Origin: Dipteronia dyeriana
Lineage: Eukaryota; Streptophyta; Magnoliopsida; Sapindales; Sapindaceae
Assembly: GCA_032871835.1 (NCBI GenBank)
Contig: CM065295.1
Location: forward strand, 66,520,687-66,584,686
Reading direction: 5' to 3'
DNA: 64,000 nt
The stretch's first letter is position 1; each line of letters begins with the position of its first letter. Shown here one piece after another: positions 36,271 to 48,500 of the stretch. The notes below the pieces were generated by a model. It searched no databases. It was not told where the DNA came from and saw nothing but the letters and a program-made list of their open reading frames with translations. A program made the position numbers and the translations under genes.

Positions 36271-36552
36271 GAGCATTGGAGGAGTAATTCGTCCAAGTCG
36301 GCTTCATGGAGAAAATAGTAAGAATAAGAAGATGATGAAGGAAGAACATGGTTGAAGAAGATGACGAATGGAGGAAAAAAAAATATCAATGTGTTTTTTA
36401 TTTTCTAAAAACAAAATGAAAAACAAGGAAAGCATGTTTCTACATGTTTTTCAATATTAACACTATTTTTATTTTCTGCGTGTTCTCTAATATTAATAAA
36501 TGTGAATTCGAAATCGTTTTTTTTTTAAAACGGAAACGAAAATGACAACAAC
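35772..36552. mobile_element. Candidate non-autonomous DNA transposon
   Basis: The left end (TAGGTGTGTCCGGTAACATTTT) and the reverse complement of the right end share TAGGT.., runs of TTTTCGTTT, and 'TTAATAT..GCAGAAAATA' about 110 bp in, suggesting long imperfect inverted ends. No transposase is seen. A similar left end (TGTTTTTCATTTGCTGTTTTTCG) recurs at 36598, suggesting a second copy. Superfamily not assigned. Confidence 0.35.
36227..36271. repeat. AAC microsatellite
   Basis: About 13 AAC units inside the candidate DNA transposon. Confidence 0.95.
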
Positions 36553-36599
36553 CTAAAAAATGAGCACATGACGGCACATTATTAGGGCATCTTGTATGT

Positions 36600-37580
36600 G
36601 TTTTTCATTTGCTGTTTTTCGAAACGAAAAAGAAAAATGAAAATAGTGTTTTGGTTTCAATTTCGAAATTCGTAAGCGCGTCCGATACCATATGCTATTA
36701 AGTTGTATTCTAAAAATAAAACCCTTAAAAAACACGTATAGTAGATGATCTGAAAATGTTTTTAAAAAAATTGTAATATCAAATTTGTATTATTATTTTT
36801 CTTTTTTCAATATAATGTCCTATTCATATAAAAAAAAAAGTCCTATTATTTGCTATATTATAATTTATAAATTTGAATAAAAATAGGTCAATAGTTCCTC
36901 ACAAATCATAGAATCAATTTCAAGAAAAAAAAAATACATCCAAATAATAATTTTTTATTAAATAAATATTATTTCTTAATAAATATAAATTATAGCAAAA
37001 AAAAAATACAAATATTAAAAAACATAATAATAAAATAGCAAATCGATAGAGGAGCAGATCCACTCTTCCAAAGCTGGAGGAGGTAAGATCCTCCGATGAT
37101 GACGCCAGACAGCTCTTAAATTTTTAAAACATAAATTTTATTTTTAAAACCAGACCAAACTTTGTCAAAAAAAAAAAAAAAAAAAGCGCACAACTTTTCT
37201 TGCTTTTTGATTCGTAAGGCATGGGATTGTTTCATAGGATATCAGTTTATTCTTTTTATAGGTCGATTTGACCTGCAACCAAGGGCATATGTCGGAACAC
37301 GAACCTTCACAATCAGGTAAGAGTTGTAAAATCTAACCGGTAACGGGTTTGGGTTCAAAAATACAACCCGTGATAGGTTTGGATTCGGACGTGGGTTTGA
37401 AAAGAAATCAACACATAAACCTGTAAACCCACTTAATATTAAAAATAATTTATTTATAATTATATTAAATTTAAAAAATTTAATCATTAAATCAAACTTG
37501 ATAATACAATGAAGAATAAAGTAAATATATTCAATCACTTCAAAGTTTGCTTTCAACAAATGATAAATACTCGTCTCTAT
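36600..37580. other. AT-rich spacer, no gene seen
   Basis: Long A and T runs and a possible second MITE-like end at 36598-36680. The GGGTTTGGGTTC / AACCCGTTT motifs at 37300-37400 recur near 38110-38215. No coding frame with domain features. Confidence 0.5.
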
Positions 37581-37581
37581 A

Positions 37582-37665
37582 GACGTAGCTCAACTGGTAG
37601 ATAGACGAGTCTGAGGTTTGAGTAAATGAATCTCAGGTCAACAACTCGACTCTTTCCAATGACAA
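37582..37665 (+). other. tRNA-like promoter remnant, possible SINE head
   Basis: GACGTAGCTCAACTGGTAGA fits a pol III A box, followed after ~45 bp by a degraded B-box-like stretch. It does not fold as an intact tRNA and lacks a clean B box, so a tRNA-derived SINE relic is more likely than a tRNA gene. Confidence 0.35.
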
Positions 37666-37734
37666 AAGTTTTTTAAAAAAAAATCCGGTCCTTGATTAAT
37701 AGACATTGTCGAAAAAAAAAATGATAATTACCTT

Positions 37735-37860
37735 TTATATAGTACCAAAAATTAGAAATCACTTTTTGATTGATTTTAACTTAAAAATGGGCCCACAAAA
37801 TCCAAATAGTTTCCAAATTTAATCTTTAATGGTTTCCATATTTTGGTACTATCATATAGT
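37735..37860. repeat. Short inverted repeat around GTACCAAAA
   Basis: TATATAGTACCAAAAAT near 37735 pairs with ATTTTGGTACTATCATAT near 37845, separated by ~95 bp: MITE-like foldback DNA. Confidence 0.6.
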
Positions 37861-37880
37861 AGCCAAGCCCACAGGGTGAA

Positions 37881-37939
37881 CCCTTTGCTTTTGTTTTTTC
37901 AACGTTACAATCCCACGTTGAAAAAACAAAAGCAAAGGG
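37881..37939. repeat. Perfect 24-bp inverted repeat (hairpin)
   Basis: Arm CCCTTTGCTTTTGTTTTTTC plus AACG (37881-37904) is exactly complementary to 37916-37939, with an 11-bp loop. It could form a strong stem in DNA or RNA. It lies beside the GTACCAAAA inverted repeat and may be the core of a foldback element. Confidence 0.95.
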
Positions 37940-38267
37940 TCCACCCCTTACATCTATATAAACGTTTTCTCAAGTAAAATGTAAACTGAAAATGAGTTGA
38001 ATATTTCTAACTCTATTCTTTACTTTTATTTTTTAGTTTCTTATAACCTTTGATATCTAAATATTTTTTATAATTAAATACTATAGTAATATTGAATTTT
38101 TTTTTATATTTTATGGGTTCGTGGAGAGTGTATGGGTTCCCAATTAAACCCACCAGGTGTAATCCGAACTCGAACCCGTTTAATTTCACGGGTACGATCG
38201 GGTTTGACTGACAAAATGTTTAATATAGGTTTTTTTAAAAAAAATATTACATAAATTTAGATTTTTT

Positions 38268-38345
38268 TTAATAAAGATTTGAATCCACGACCTCGTGGTG
38301 TAGGTGTGATGAGTATACCACTTAACCAACGTCGATATAATTACC
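38268..38345 (-). other. tRNA-derived SINE-like head
   Basis: On the minus strand GTTGGTTAAGTGGTATAC resembles an A box and GTGGATTCAAATC a B box, ~30 bp apart, followed by A/T-rich sequence. The spacing fits a pol III promoter. No full cloverleaf is seen. Confidence 0.4.
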
Positions 38346-38991
38346 GGAGCAAATTGGATTCCAGTCCAATGATTAAAAAAAGTTAATATTTAAAAAACTA
38401 AAAAAATCTATCTGACTCTCTCGTAACATCTTGAACCAGTATGGTAGTAAATATATATAAAGCATATTACAATATACTTCCTTAAGTTTTTCTCTTTTAT
38501 AAGTAAAAAACAACTTTTTCAAAAATTGAAACTTATCTCCTTTACCATTAGTTAAAGTCTGTTAAAATTAACATTTCGATGTGCCGGAGTCATCGGACTG
38601 TGTGACAGTATAATTAAAAAAAAAACTAAAAGAAATTCTTTGAGATGAAAGCTAGAGATAAAATGAAATTTAAAAGAAATTTTTATTATGTTAAGGAAAA
38701 ATATTATTTTTAAAATTCTAAATTGATCTTCGACCGTCCAGCACAAATATGGATAATACAGCTTAAAATTGAATTTTAAAATTAAAAAAAATCAAAAATA
38801 TTAAAATAAATAAATAAGAAGGAGATTCAAAAATTTAAAACCAAAGTAAAAAAAAAAATCTTTTAAAAAATAGATCTCTACAATCCATCTCAAAGATCAA
38901 AGATGGATGGTGAAGATTAATTTAAAAAAAAACGAAAATAACAGTGGAGATCTAATCTCTAAATTGGATTCTACTAAGATCTATGGAAATC

Positions 38992-39312
<321 letters not shown>

Positions 39313-39538
39313 ATCATCCCCTGGAACAAAGAACTATCATTATCATCATGGCCTGGGTCTCCTTCCTCAAGTGATCTCTGTCAACATCTTCATCATACTA
39401 GGAAGATCAAACGCTCCATCAAGGTCCACTTTCCTCGAGAGTGCAAATTACGGATTCATCGTGAGCTCAACTAGGGCCCACCCACTCTTGGTTTGGATTG
39501 ACTACAACTGCTAAGTTTAGAACCTGGCTCTGATACCA
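39313..39538 (-). other. TRIM internal domain with PPT and PBS
   Basis: About 226 bp without coding capacity. The 39313-39325 end gives a purine tract (CCAGGGGATGAT on the minus strand) before the 3' LTR. The 39526-39538 end reads TGGTATCAGAGCC on the minus strand, an initiator Met-tRNA primer site. Size and layout are typical of a TRIM. Confidence 0.75.
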
Positions 39539-39541
39539 GTT

Positions 39542-39860
39542 TGTTGTGAAAATTGTCAAGACACAAAATAGTTAGGCAAAATAAACAAAAACGGAACAAG
39601 AGAAATTTACGTGGTTTAGCGTAAAAGCCTATATCCACGGGCAGAGATGAAAATAAATTCACAATGATCAATGGAGATTACAAAAGAGTGTCTCAGAATC
39701 ACTCACAAAACCCAAAACTCTATTACAACCAAAGAACTCTCAAAATAGACTTATTTCCTAAAAGATCCTATAACCACATATTTATAATATGAGTAGAGAC
39801 AAAATAAGAATCTGTATCAAATAAGGTTACTGACTAATTTAAGCCTCATAATAACGAATC
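39542..39860 (-). repeat. LTR of copia element Y
   Basis: Begins TGTTGTGAAAATTGTC on the plus strand next to a primer site. The other end is next to a purine tract (TAAAGTGGAGAT on the minus strand, 39862-39873). Contains the TTTACGTGGTTTAGCGTAAAAGCC block typical of copia LTRs. The terminal dinucleotide at the 39860 side seems mutated. No second copy exists in the window. Confidence 0.7.
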
Positions 39861-39873
39861 TCCACTTTAGCTT

Positions 39874-40551
39874 AAATTCAAACCAAGGTATACCGAGTAG
39901 AATTTCAGCATGTCATCTCCTTCAACAAACCCATTAGGGTAACTCACAAACTGTAAACACAAATCAAGTCCAACCATCTCTTGAACTTGAGCACGTAATA
40001 AGCTTGGTCAACATATCGGTTGGATTTTCTACTGTAGCAATTTTCTTGACTATAATTGCTTCCTGAGATACAATCTCCCGAATAAAGTGATATCAGACGT
40101 CAATATGTTTTGTCCTCTCATGATACATAAGATTTAGTCAAATGTATCACACTTTGGCTATCACAAATACAACTGTAGAATCCTGATGTAAACCCAGATT
40201 ACAAACCAAATCTCTAAGTCAAATAGCTTCCTTCACTGCTTCAACTGCTACCATATACTCTGCCTCTGGAATAGACAAAGCAACTGTAGACTGTAAAGTA
40301 GCCTTCCAACTAATGGCACAACCCGAAAGTGTGTAGAATTAATCTATCAAAGATTGCCTTTTATCTAAATCATCAACATAATCATAATCCACATAACCAA
40401 TAATATTATTGGTTGTATTATTATTTTTTCCAAATACTAAATCCAAGTATGTAGTACCATTCACATATCGAAAAATTCATTTTACAACTTTCCAATGAAT
40501 TTTTCCTAAAGAACCCATGAATCTGTTAACCACACTGACAACATATGAAAT
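39874..40551 (-). pseudogene. Copia Y: RT end and RNase H
   Basis: Minus-strand copia RNase H and the end of RT. Recognisable pieces: VVNRFMGSLGKIH (just after the C insertion site), a YVDYDYVDD-like start of RNase H, and IPEAEYMVAVEAVKEA with a stop in place of the usual Trp. Then SLIYHERTKHIDVRYHFIRE and a VENPTDMLTK-like end near 40010. The protein continues on the far side of the family C insertion at 48506. Several stops show it is inactive. Confidence 0.8.
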
Positions 40552-43500
40552 TGTTGGGATTATACTCGATAGCAAGATTGTAATAATGTATTTGACAATA
40601 TTTTCATATTAATAAAAGTGATTTCTAGTTTAACAAATCTTATAGTATTTATAGTTTAATTATTATAATTGTCAAAAGTAAATAATCATAAGGTCAAAAG
40701 ACTATGAGAAAAGAAGAGTTGTTCTTACATCTGGATATGTATGAGGTAGACACAATTCTTTAGTTAGTCTTGAATAATATTCACAACTTAAGATAAATGT
40801 TGGGCACCTTTATCTTATTAAAGTTGTAGATTCTTTTGCTAGAATTTGAGTGGGATCAAATGTGTTATGATGAGTCTAAAATCATCAAAGTGTGGTGTCT
40901 TTAGGCAAAAGAATCTAGTGCACTGGGTGTATTGAATAGGATCATAGTGAAATACTTTATCTATAACCGTCAATGGATAAAAGTTTTCACTTGAAGGTCT
41001 ATCTCAATCCTGAGATAAATGATGGACTTATGGTTGCAAGTGTTATCATTTGAGCTATCAATGAGTAAGATTATATAGCATAGTCTATCCTCGATAGTTG
41101 GTATTCATTTGTTAATCGATAGAGGACTTCATTTATAGATATGGACATCGTGGCTCCATTTATTAAATGAGAATAGAATATCATCATATGGATGTTTTGA
41201 GGTATTGGATATTAAATTTTAAAGTTAAGTTTTCAATAGTGTCTATTGAAATATGGCTTCTGGACAAATCAAAATATCCAAGTTCAAAATGTGGTCATAT
41301 GAGTAAATATGGTAACTTGGAAAGCTATAGGCGGTCTATGAGCTCTTGACGATTACTGGTATTCTTCACGAGGATACATTTTCTCCATTAAGATTGTCTA
41401 GGGTATGAATGAGCAATATCAACTTATTCTATCTTTATTTAAGAGTTAAATTTTAGTTCTTTAGTGGAATGAACTAAAATTAATAGATCGAACCTAAGTG
41501 AATCATTTTTTGGTTGTAATTGGGTTGTGTCTATTGGAGCTTAAATTTAGATAGTCCGCCAAGATCCCCAATCCACAAGAACTTGCATGGATCACTTGAT
41601 ATATTCTACTAGACCAATTTATGGGTCTATTTAGAATTGTATTAAGGCATGTGGACTTGTTTTTTTTGTAAGAATGGGTATAGTTCACATGTGAACATTT
41701 TATTTAGGTCCAATGGATTTAATATAATAAGAAAAATAATATATATATGCCCATGTGTGGTCTTGGGCGGCAAGGCTAAAAATATTAGCTTAATATATTA
41801 TTTTATTATTTTATTATTTAATTAAATAGAAATTAATTAATTAATTAATTGATTTATTAATTGTTTAACTAAAAGTCAAAATCTTTTTCCTAGTATGAGT
41901 ATGTCTCCTATTGTCATATTATTGCTGGTAATATGATAAGTATCAAATACTATATTTGATAAATAGATAAATAATATGAATTTATTTATCTAATCAAATT
42001 TGGAAGTATTTGATTGCTCTTAAAACTCTAATTGACAATTAGGGATGGCAAAATTACCCACGGGGACGAGGCCCCGTGGGGACCCGCACTTTTAGGGTGG
42101 GGATGGGTTTCAATTTAGTAGAGATGAGGGGGAATGGAGATAGATAGTCTAACCCACAATGGGTATGGGGCGGGGATGAGTTTTATACTCCCCACCTCGC
42201 CCCGCTTAAAATAATATTTAGTTAAACTACGTAGTTTCAAAGAAAATAAATATATCTAAAAAAATAAAATATATATAAATACATTAACCCTAACTTTACA
42301 TCTATTTGCCGTTATTTAACATAAAGTGATAATACAAAATAAAATTAAAAAAACCCTAGCCTCAAACTGCAACTTTAAGACTTTATTCTACAAACAACTC
42401 AAAGTTCACCATTCAAGCTTAAACCTCAAATATAGTAAGTTTTTTATCTTATGATTAGCTTCATGTTCTTCTACTACAACTGAGCGTTCCACATGTCTTG
42501 AAGACCAGATTTTAATGAGGTAAAATAAATCATGCATATTAAATCAAATTAAGTTATTGATATTCAAATCAGATTGAATACAATTATTATTTTTGGTTCA
42601 GAATGTTGTAGAAACCATGTGAGTGGGTGTCAACATCTTGAGGAGATGCTAGATGAAGTTGATATTACAAAAAGAGAACAAGAGAAATAAATGCAACCAT
42701 TGGATGATAATGTTACGATTTTCGAACATTTTGACTTCAAACTTTATGTTTATGTTTGAGAATGATAGAATTTACTTGTGAGAATTATGTTTACGAGATG
42801 TTTTTTAATAGTTTCATCGAATTATTTACTACTTTATATATTTTATCATATTCAATGGTTATATATTTGTAATTTTAATAAATAAATAAAATTATAAATA
42901 GGGTAAATGGGTGGGGATGGGGAAAGCACTTCCCGTTGTAACCCGCCCCACCCAAACCCGCTCCATCTATAGTGGGGGTTTATGAGGGGATGGGTTTTCA
43001 AAAAATAAATAGGGTGGGGTGTGGGGAAGACCACCCCGCCTCGAACCTGCCCATTGCCATCCCTATTGACAATTGGTCAAATTAGAAAGTTTTAATTTAG
43101 TCACAATTTAATTATATTCAATAATTGGTTATTGAATAAATACACTATTTGAGTTGGATTAGGAGTCTTGGTGTAGAAAAGAATTCTTTTTGAAAAATGA
43201 TTATTGGTCACCAAGTAAATCCACCTAAGGATATGATTCTTGCCCACAAAATAAATCCTTCTTAGGAGAGGATTAGGTCTCCTAAACTAAATACATTAGG
43301 AGTCTTGGTGTGTAAAAGAAATCCTCTTTTTAAGAGGATTGAATCCAAATTTTGATAGGAGTCTTGGTGAAGTAGAAATCCTCTTTCTAGGAGGATTTTC
43401 GACCACCTATATATACTCCTTTATATAATTTCGACCAAACCTTAAATTTCGGTGTGAGAAGTTGTTTTTTATTTGTTTTTTTATTGTTATAAAAAAAACC

Positions 43501-43978
43501 TTCTTCCAACTCGTTGTGTGAAGAATTCGGCCACGTATAGAGAGAAGAGGGAACGTTTTTGTTTTCGATGGTACACTAGTATCCTTTGCATCAAAAGGGT
43601 TTTGTGTACAACATCGAATCAAGGTTCACACGATTTTCAATCAAATTGATTGATAATTCACAAGTGACCGGACGTTTCTGGTTTTCCTCTTGGAGGATTA
43701 TTGTGACTAACAAAAAAGAAGATTTTGTTTGTTTCCATCATCAGGTATACAATTTAAAGAAAGGGAGTCCACACTCCTAGGTGATTCACGTTCGTGATTG
43801 GATTGAAAGATCTTATGGATTCAATTCGACGCTAGTTCAATCGTCGTGAAAGAAAAAACGTAAGACACTTTTAATATACATCAATTAATCTAGGGTTAAG
43901 GTTCTATCTTTTAAAGGGATTTTTTTTTAAATATATCAAACCCTAATTTCATGCTCCTGTTGTGCGATTTTCCCTACA
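40552..43978 (+). repeat. 5' LTR of family C element, with hAT insertion
   Basis: TG...CA-bounded LTR of 3427 bp, or about 2393 bp once the hAT element and one TSD are taken away. Matches the split solo LTR 17353-25911 and the rearranged solo LTR 50605-53100. Ends TTTTCCCTACA before the primer site. Confidence 0.85.
42040..43065. mobile_element. Non-autonomous hAT element
   Basis: 1026 bp with 12-bp terminal inverted repeats TAGGGATGGCAA / TTGCCATCCCTA and perfect 8-bp target duplications TTGACAAT (42032-42039; 43066-43073), as for hAT transposons. Both ends carry G-rich (left) and C-rich (right) subterminal stretches. No transposase is visible; the middle is AT-rich with no recognised gene. 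Confidence 0.9.
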
Positions 43979-43980
43979 AT

Positions 43981-43993
43981 TGGTATCAGAGCC
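43981..43993 (+). other. Primer-binding site of family C element
   Basis: TGGTATCAGAGCC two bases after the LTR end: a perfect initiator Met-tRNA site. Confidence 0.95.
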
Positions 43994-45400
43994 TGGTTGT
44001 ACCATTGATTAATTGATGTATGTGTACGTGAATCTTTTTCTTTTTATTGTACATATGCATGTTTTAGAAAGAGATGACACTCTAGGTATGCGCATATATA
44101 TAATGTTTTATTTGTGGTTTGTTTTTGCTCAATTTTGGTCTTAGAATTTCAATGTATTTTTGTTTTGGGATTGTAACAAGAAGGGTGACCTATCATCACC
44201 ATAATTTCCTTCTTGGTAGTTGCTAATTTTTTTTTATTTTGTTGTTGTAATAAAAAAAACTGTACTATATTGTAATTTCCTTCTTGGAGTTGCAGTATTT
44301 TTTTTATTTAAAATTCTTCTGTAATATATTCAAGTATCGAAGACTCGAAGGTTTGAAGAATTGGAAGCAACCGAAACAAGTTTGGGACAGTGCGAGCCAT
44401 AGCAACAAACATGCGTACGAAGAGCACGCGACCACGATTGTTATGACATGGGCTGCGCAAGGCAGCCCTATGGAAACCATGGGCTATGCATGGCAGCCCT
44501 TTATGGGGTTGTGGCGTGCGCACGCCCATAGGAGGAAGCCAAGGGTGTGCACGCCCATGAGAGGCAGCCGAGGGAGTCCAAACGACGAAGGTCGCGTGAA
44601 GACTTGTTCGCCAAGAAAAGAGTATTTTGTATTCCAAGACATGTAATTTATTTGTTTTTCTAGGATGTATCAAAATTGTAGCTATTTATTTTTTTGTAAA
44701 TATTGTAATGCTTGTCATTGTTTGACAACTTGTCATATAGAATAGGAGTGTCACTCATATATCTCTTTTGGTATAAGCATGCATTGAATGATTTAGGTAT
44801 CTAATTGGCATCTAGATAACTTGGTAAGTCATTCTATGGAATTCGATCACACGCCTTAAACAATTGAGTAGGAAAAGGTGTTTTGGAACACCTACTGCCT
44901 CCGAGTTTAGTTGAGCTTTATGTTTCGTGTAATAACCTCTCAAGAGGTATTCATAATGGAATTTAGCAAGATACTTCCTTACAAGGATAGACTAGACAAT
45001 TAGCCCAAACGATATCTACTCCCAAATGAGGGATATTCGTAAGGGAATATATTGAAGGTCGATAACTTTGTAACACACTTAATGTGAGTTTATTAATATC
45101 CTCCCAAGAGTTCTTGTTAATAAAATCACATGGCTAAAATTAAAAACACTGGTTGTTATGTTAGCAATTAGGTGAGACCTAGTCCAACTAGTAAATAGTG
45201 TGAACTCCTAAAGGAGGCGTGACATTTATGGGTGTTGGATTACCGTTGAATTTTTACGATTGAATTATTTTATTTAATTCAAGATAAATATTTGAAAATG
45301 ATTTATCATGATTGTTTACTTATATAATTTTTGTTATTAAAAAGAAATCATGACCCCATCCCTAATCAAACATCTTAAAAGATAATACTTAAACTAATGA
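43994..45400 (+). other. Untranslated leader of family C element
   Basis: About 1.4 kb between PBS and gag. The GC-rich part near 44440-44580 contains near-repeats of GGCAGCCC and GCGCACGCCCAT and an open frame (44284-44646) without any domain feature, taken as chance. May hold packaging signals, but that cannot be read from sequence alone. Confidence 0.5.
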
Positions 45401-45419
45401 TAATTATATCAAATGGAAA

Positions 45420-46110
45420 AGAAAAATTGGGTTGTTGTTGCAAGTTGAAAAACCATAAGTTCGTTCTGTCTATTCCTAAAACACCTACTCCTATTAATGA
45501 ATCTAATGAGGAGCAAAGAGATGAGTATCAGTAGTGGAAGTCTTCAGATGAGATGGCTAAATGTACGTTACATTATTGCCACCATCTCCGACATGTTGCA
45601 ACAGCAACATGAAGGAATGGAGACTGCTGCCGATATAATGATGTCTCTGGAAGAGATGTTTGCTATGAAGTTCAGGACGACTAAGATAGAGGCAGTGATT
45701 GCTTTCATGAATCTTATGATGAAACCTGGACAGGATGTGAAAGATCACTTTATGAAAGTCATAGCATATCTCAATATTTATGAACTCAATGGTGCTAAGA
45801 TAGATGGTGAGACGAAAAATTGACATGATTGTCAACTCACTGTCGGATTCCTTTGATTAGTTCAAATTGGACTACACTTTGAACAATAAGGAATACACCT
45901 TGTAAGGCCTGATGCAAGATGTTCAAAGCGCCAAAAATATTCTTGTGAAAGGTAAGGGTTAAGAGATTCATACGGTTAGTAAATTTGTTTCTGTTAAGAC
46001 TCGTAGGAAAGTCAATAAACAACAGAAGAAAAAATAAATTGGGCCTAACCAGAAGGGGTTACCGGGAAAGGAAAAGACTGAATGAGAATGAATTCATCTT
46101 GCATTTAGAC
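45420..46110 (+). pseudogene. Gag of family C element
   Basis: A UBN2/gag-polypeptide-type capsid core is visible at about 45500-45825 (ARYIIAT-like start, SDMLQQQHEGMETAADIM, AFMNLMMKPGQDVKDHFM, LNIYELNGAKIDGET). The next part (LVNSLSDSFD-like, LQDVQSAKNI-like) is cut by stops at about 45822, 45859 and 45961, and a Lys-rich tail ends near 46085. No intact CCHC knuckle is seen. Confidence 0.75.
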
Positions 46111-48020
46111 AATTGAGCGTTGGTGTCTACTAGTGTAGTGGGAGATATTAGAATCGATTTAGATTCTTATATGTATTTAGATTTAATAGACGTTTATTAT
46201 GTACCTCAATTCAAGAGGAATTTAATTTCAGTTTCTTGTTTAAATAAATTTGGTTATTCGGTGACTTTTAATAAAGCCTTTATTATTAGTACGAATGACA
46301 AAATAATTTGCAATGGTACATTGGAAAATGGTTTATTCTATTTGCATAGAAATATATCTCACTTGTCAGACACGGAATCAACGAAACATAATCATAAAAA
46401 AACAAAATTATCAAAAGATGAAACCTACCTATGGCATTTATGTATAGGTCATATTAACCTTAATAGGATTAAAAGATTGGTTAGTGACGGACCTCTAAGT
46501 GACTTAAAGGTTGATGATCTACCAACTTGTGAATCTTATTTGGAAGGTAAAATGACCAAAAGGTCGTTTACGACCAAAGGCACAAGAGCCATAGAATGTT
46601 TAGGATTGATACACGCTGATGTGTGTGGACCTATGAGCATTCAAGCTAGAGGTAGATATGAGTACTTCATCACTTTCATGGATGATCACTCAAGATTTGG
46701 CTATCTGTATCTCATGAGACATAAGTCGGATGCTTTTGACATGTTCAAAGCATCTAAAGCTGAAGTAGAAAATCAGCTTGAGAAACGCATAAAAATCTTG
46801 AGGTCTGATCGTGGTGAAGAATATCTATCTAGTGAGTTTTAGCAATATCTTATTGATAATGAGATAATTCTCAGTTTTCTACACCAGGTACACCTCAACA
46901 AAATAGGGTGGCAGAAAGGAGAAATAGAACTATTTTAGACATGGTTAGGTCTATGTTGAGTTATTCAACACTCCCTAATTCTTTTTGGGGATATGCTTTA
47001 CAAACCGTAATGTACATTCTAAACGATGTACCATCTAAGTCAGTTCCTAAAACACCGCATGAGTTGTGGACTGGGCGAAAGCCTAGTTTACTACACTTAA
47101 GGATATTTGGATGTCCTGCGCACATGTTAAAAGGTAAGACAGAAAAGATGGAGTCCCGTTCAGAAATATGCATATTTGTAGGGTATCTAAAAGGAACAAA
47201 AAAATATTATTTCTATAGTCCTTCAGATCTTAAAGTATTTGTTTCGACAAATGCTAAATTTTTGGAAGAGGACTATATGAATAATTTTATGCCTAAAAGT
47301 AGAATTGTCCTGAATGAGCTTTCAGAAGATACAATTCCACAAGAGATTTCACAACCTAGCTCAATTGTAAGTTCTGCACCAACACAAGATCAACAATCTA
47401 CTATACCTTGTCATAGTGGGAGGGTTACTAGACAACCCGAGAGATACATCGGTCTAGGAGAATCTGTAGAGAATCTCTTGGGTGATGATGATCCCTATAT
47501 GTACAAGAAAGCAATGGAAGATGTTGATTGTCGCCATTGGTAAAAAGCAATGCAATCCAAATTGAATCTATGTTCAAAAACAAAGTCTGGTCTCTTGTAG
47601 AGTTGCCTAAAGGGATAAAACTCATCGGGTGCAAGTGGGTATACAAGAGGAAAAGATGAATGGATGGAAAGGTGGAAACCTTTAAAGTTAGAATGGTTGC
47701 TAAAGGTTACACACAGAAGAAATGTATCGATTATGAAGAAATCTTCTCTCCTGTGTCCATGTTTAAATCCATTAGGATACTCTTATCCATTGCGGCATCT
47801 CTAGACCTAGAGATTTTGCAAATGGATGTCAAGACAGCTTTCCTTAATGGAAGTCTTGACGAAAGCATCTATATGATACAACCAGAATGATTCATTGAAA
47901 AAGGCCAAGAGGAAAGGGTATGCAAGTTGCAAAGATCCATATATGGATTGAAGCAAGCATCCAGATCCTAGAACATAAGGTTCGATCAAGCCGTAAAAAG
48001 TTTTGGATTTATTCAAAACC
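46111..48020 (+). pseudogene. Protease-integrase-RT of family C element
   Basis: The long open segment 46120-46842 holds the end of the protease region (YVPQFKRNLISVS), pre-integrase (LWHLCIGHINLNRI) and the integrase core (LIHADVCGPM, FMDDHSRFGYLY, RSDRGEEY). The next segment 46908-47543 continues with [16 protein letters not shown], carrying the third acidic residue, and an integrase tail with [17 protein letters not shown] starts near 47600 (GCKWVYKRK, VAKGYTQKK, MDVKTAFLNGSLDE, SIYGLKQAS). It stops before the YVDD motif, at the deletion joint. A few stops separate the segments. Better preserved than the element at 1-3273. Confidence 0.85.
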
Positions 48021-48039
48021 TTAAGTTTTGAACATAAGG

Positions 48040-48500
48040 TTCCAACTCATTGTGTGAAGAATTCGGCCACACATAGAGATAAGAGGGAACGTTTTTGTTT
48101 TCGATAGTACACTAGTATCCTTTGTATCAAAAGGGTTTTGTGTACAACATCAAATCAAGGTTCACCGTGTTTCAATCAAATTAATTGATAATTCACAAGT
48201 GATCGGACGTTCCTGATTTTTCTCTTGGAGGATTATTGTGACTAACAAAGAAGAATTCCATCCTCAGGTATACAATTTAAAGAAAGAGAGCCTACACTCC
48301 TAGGTGATTCATGTTCGTGATTGGATTAGAAGATCTTATGGATTCAATTCGACACTAGTTCAATCGTCACGAAAAAAAAAGGTACGACACTTTTAATATA
48401 CATCAATTAATCTATGGTTAAGGTTCTTTCTTTTAAAGGGAATTTTTTTTAAATATATCAAACCCTAATTTCACGCTTCCGTTGTGAGATTTTCCCTACA
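48040..48500 (+). repeat. 3' LTR tail of family C element
   Basis: Matches 43505-43978 (from about TTCCAACTCRTTGTG to TTTTCCCTACA) with scattered differences. The first ~80% of the LTR is gone. Confidence 0.85.

Larger units (their letters stand above)
40552..48500 (+). mobile_element. Copia family C element, deleted at 3' side
   Basis: Starts TGTTGGGATTATACTCG at 40552 and ends TCCCTACA at 48500. Near-perfect target duplications GAAAT (40547-40551) and GAATT (48501-48505) show that it inserted into the RT of element Y. It has a full 5' LTR, a PBS, a leader, gag, protease-integrase and part of RT. From mid-RT (about 48020) it jumps to the last ~455 bp of the 3' LTR, so late RT, RNase H and most of the 3' LTR were deleted. 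Confidence 0.85.

Noticed and set aside
37582..37665. Possible tRNA gene
   Set aside because: It has an A-box-like start but no acceptor stem pairing and a degraded B box; kept only as a SINE-like relic.
39313..39540. Plus-strand frame with plausible protein composition in the TRIM interior
   Set aside because: The sequence is better explained as TRIM internal domain with PPT and PBS; no domain is seen.
44284..44673. Overlapping 120-codon frames in the family C leader
   Set aside because: They lie between PBS and gag in a GC-rich, partly repeated stretch, and no motif or neighbour supports coding.
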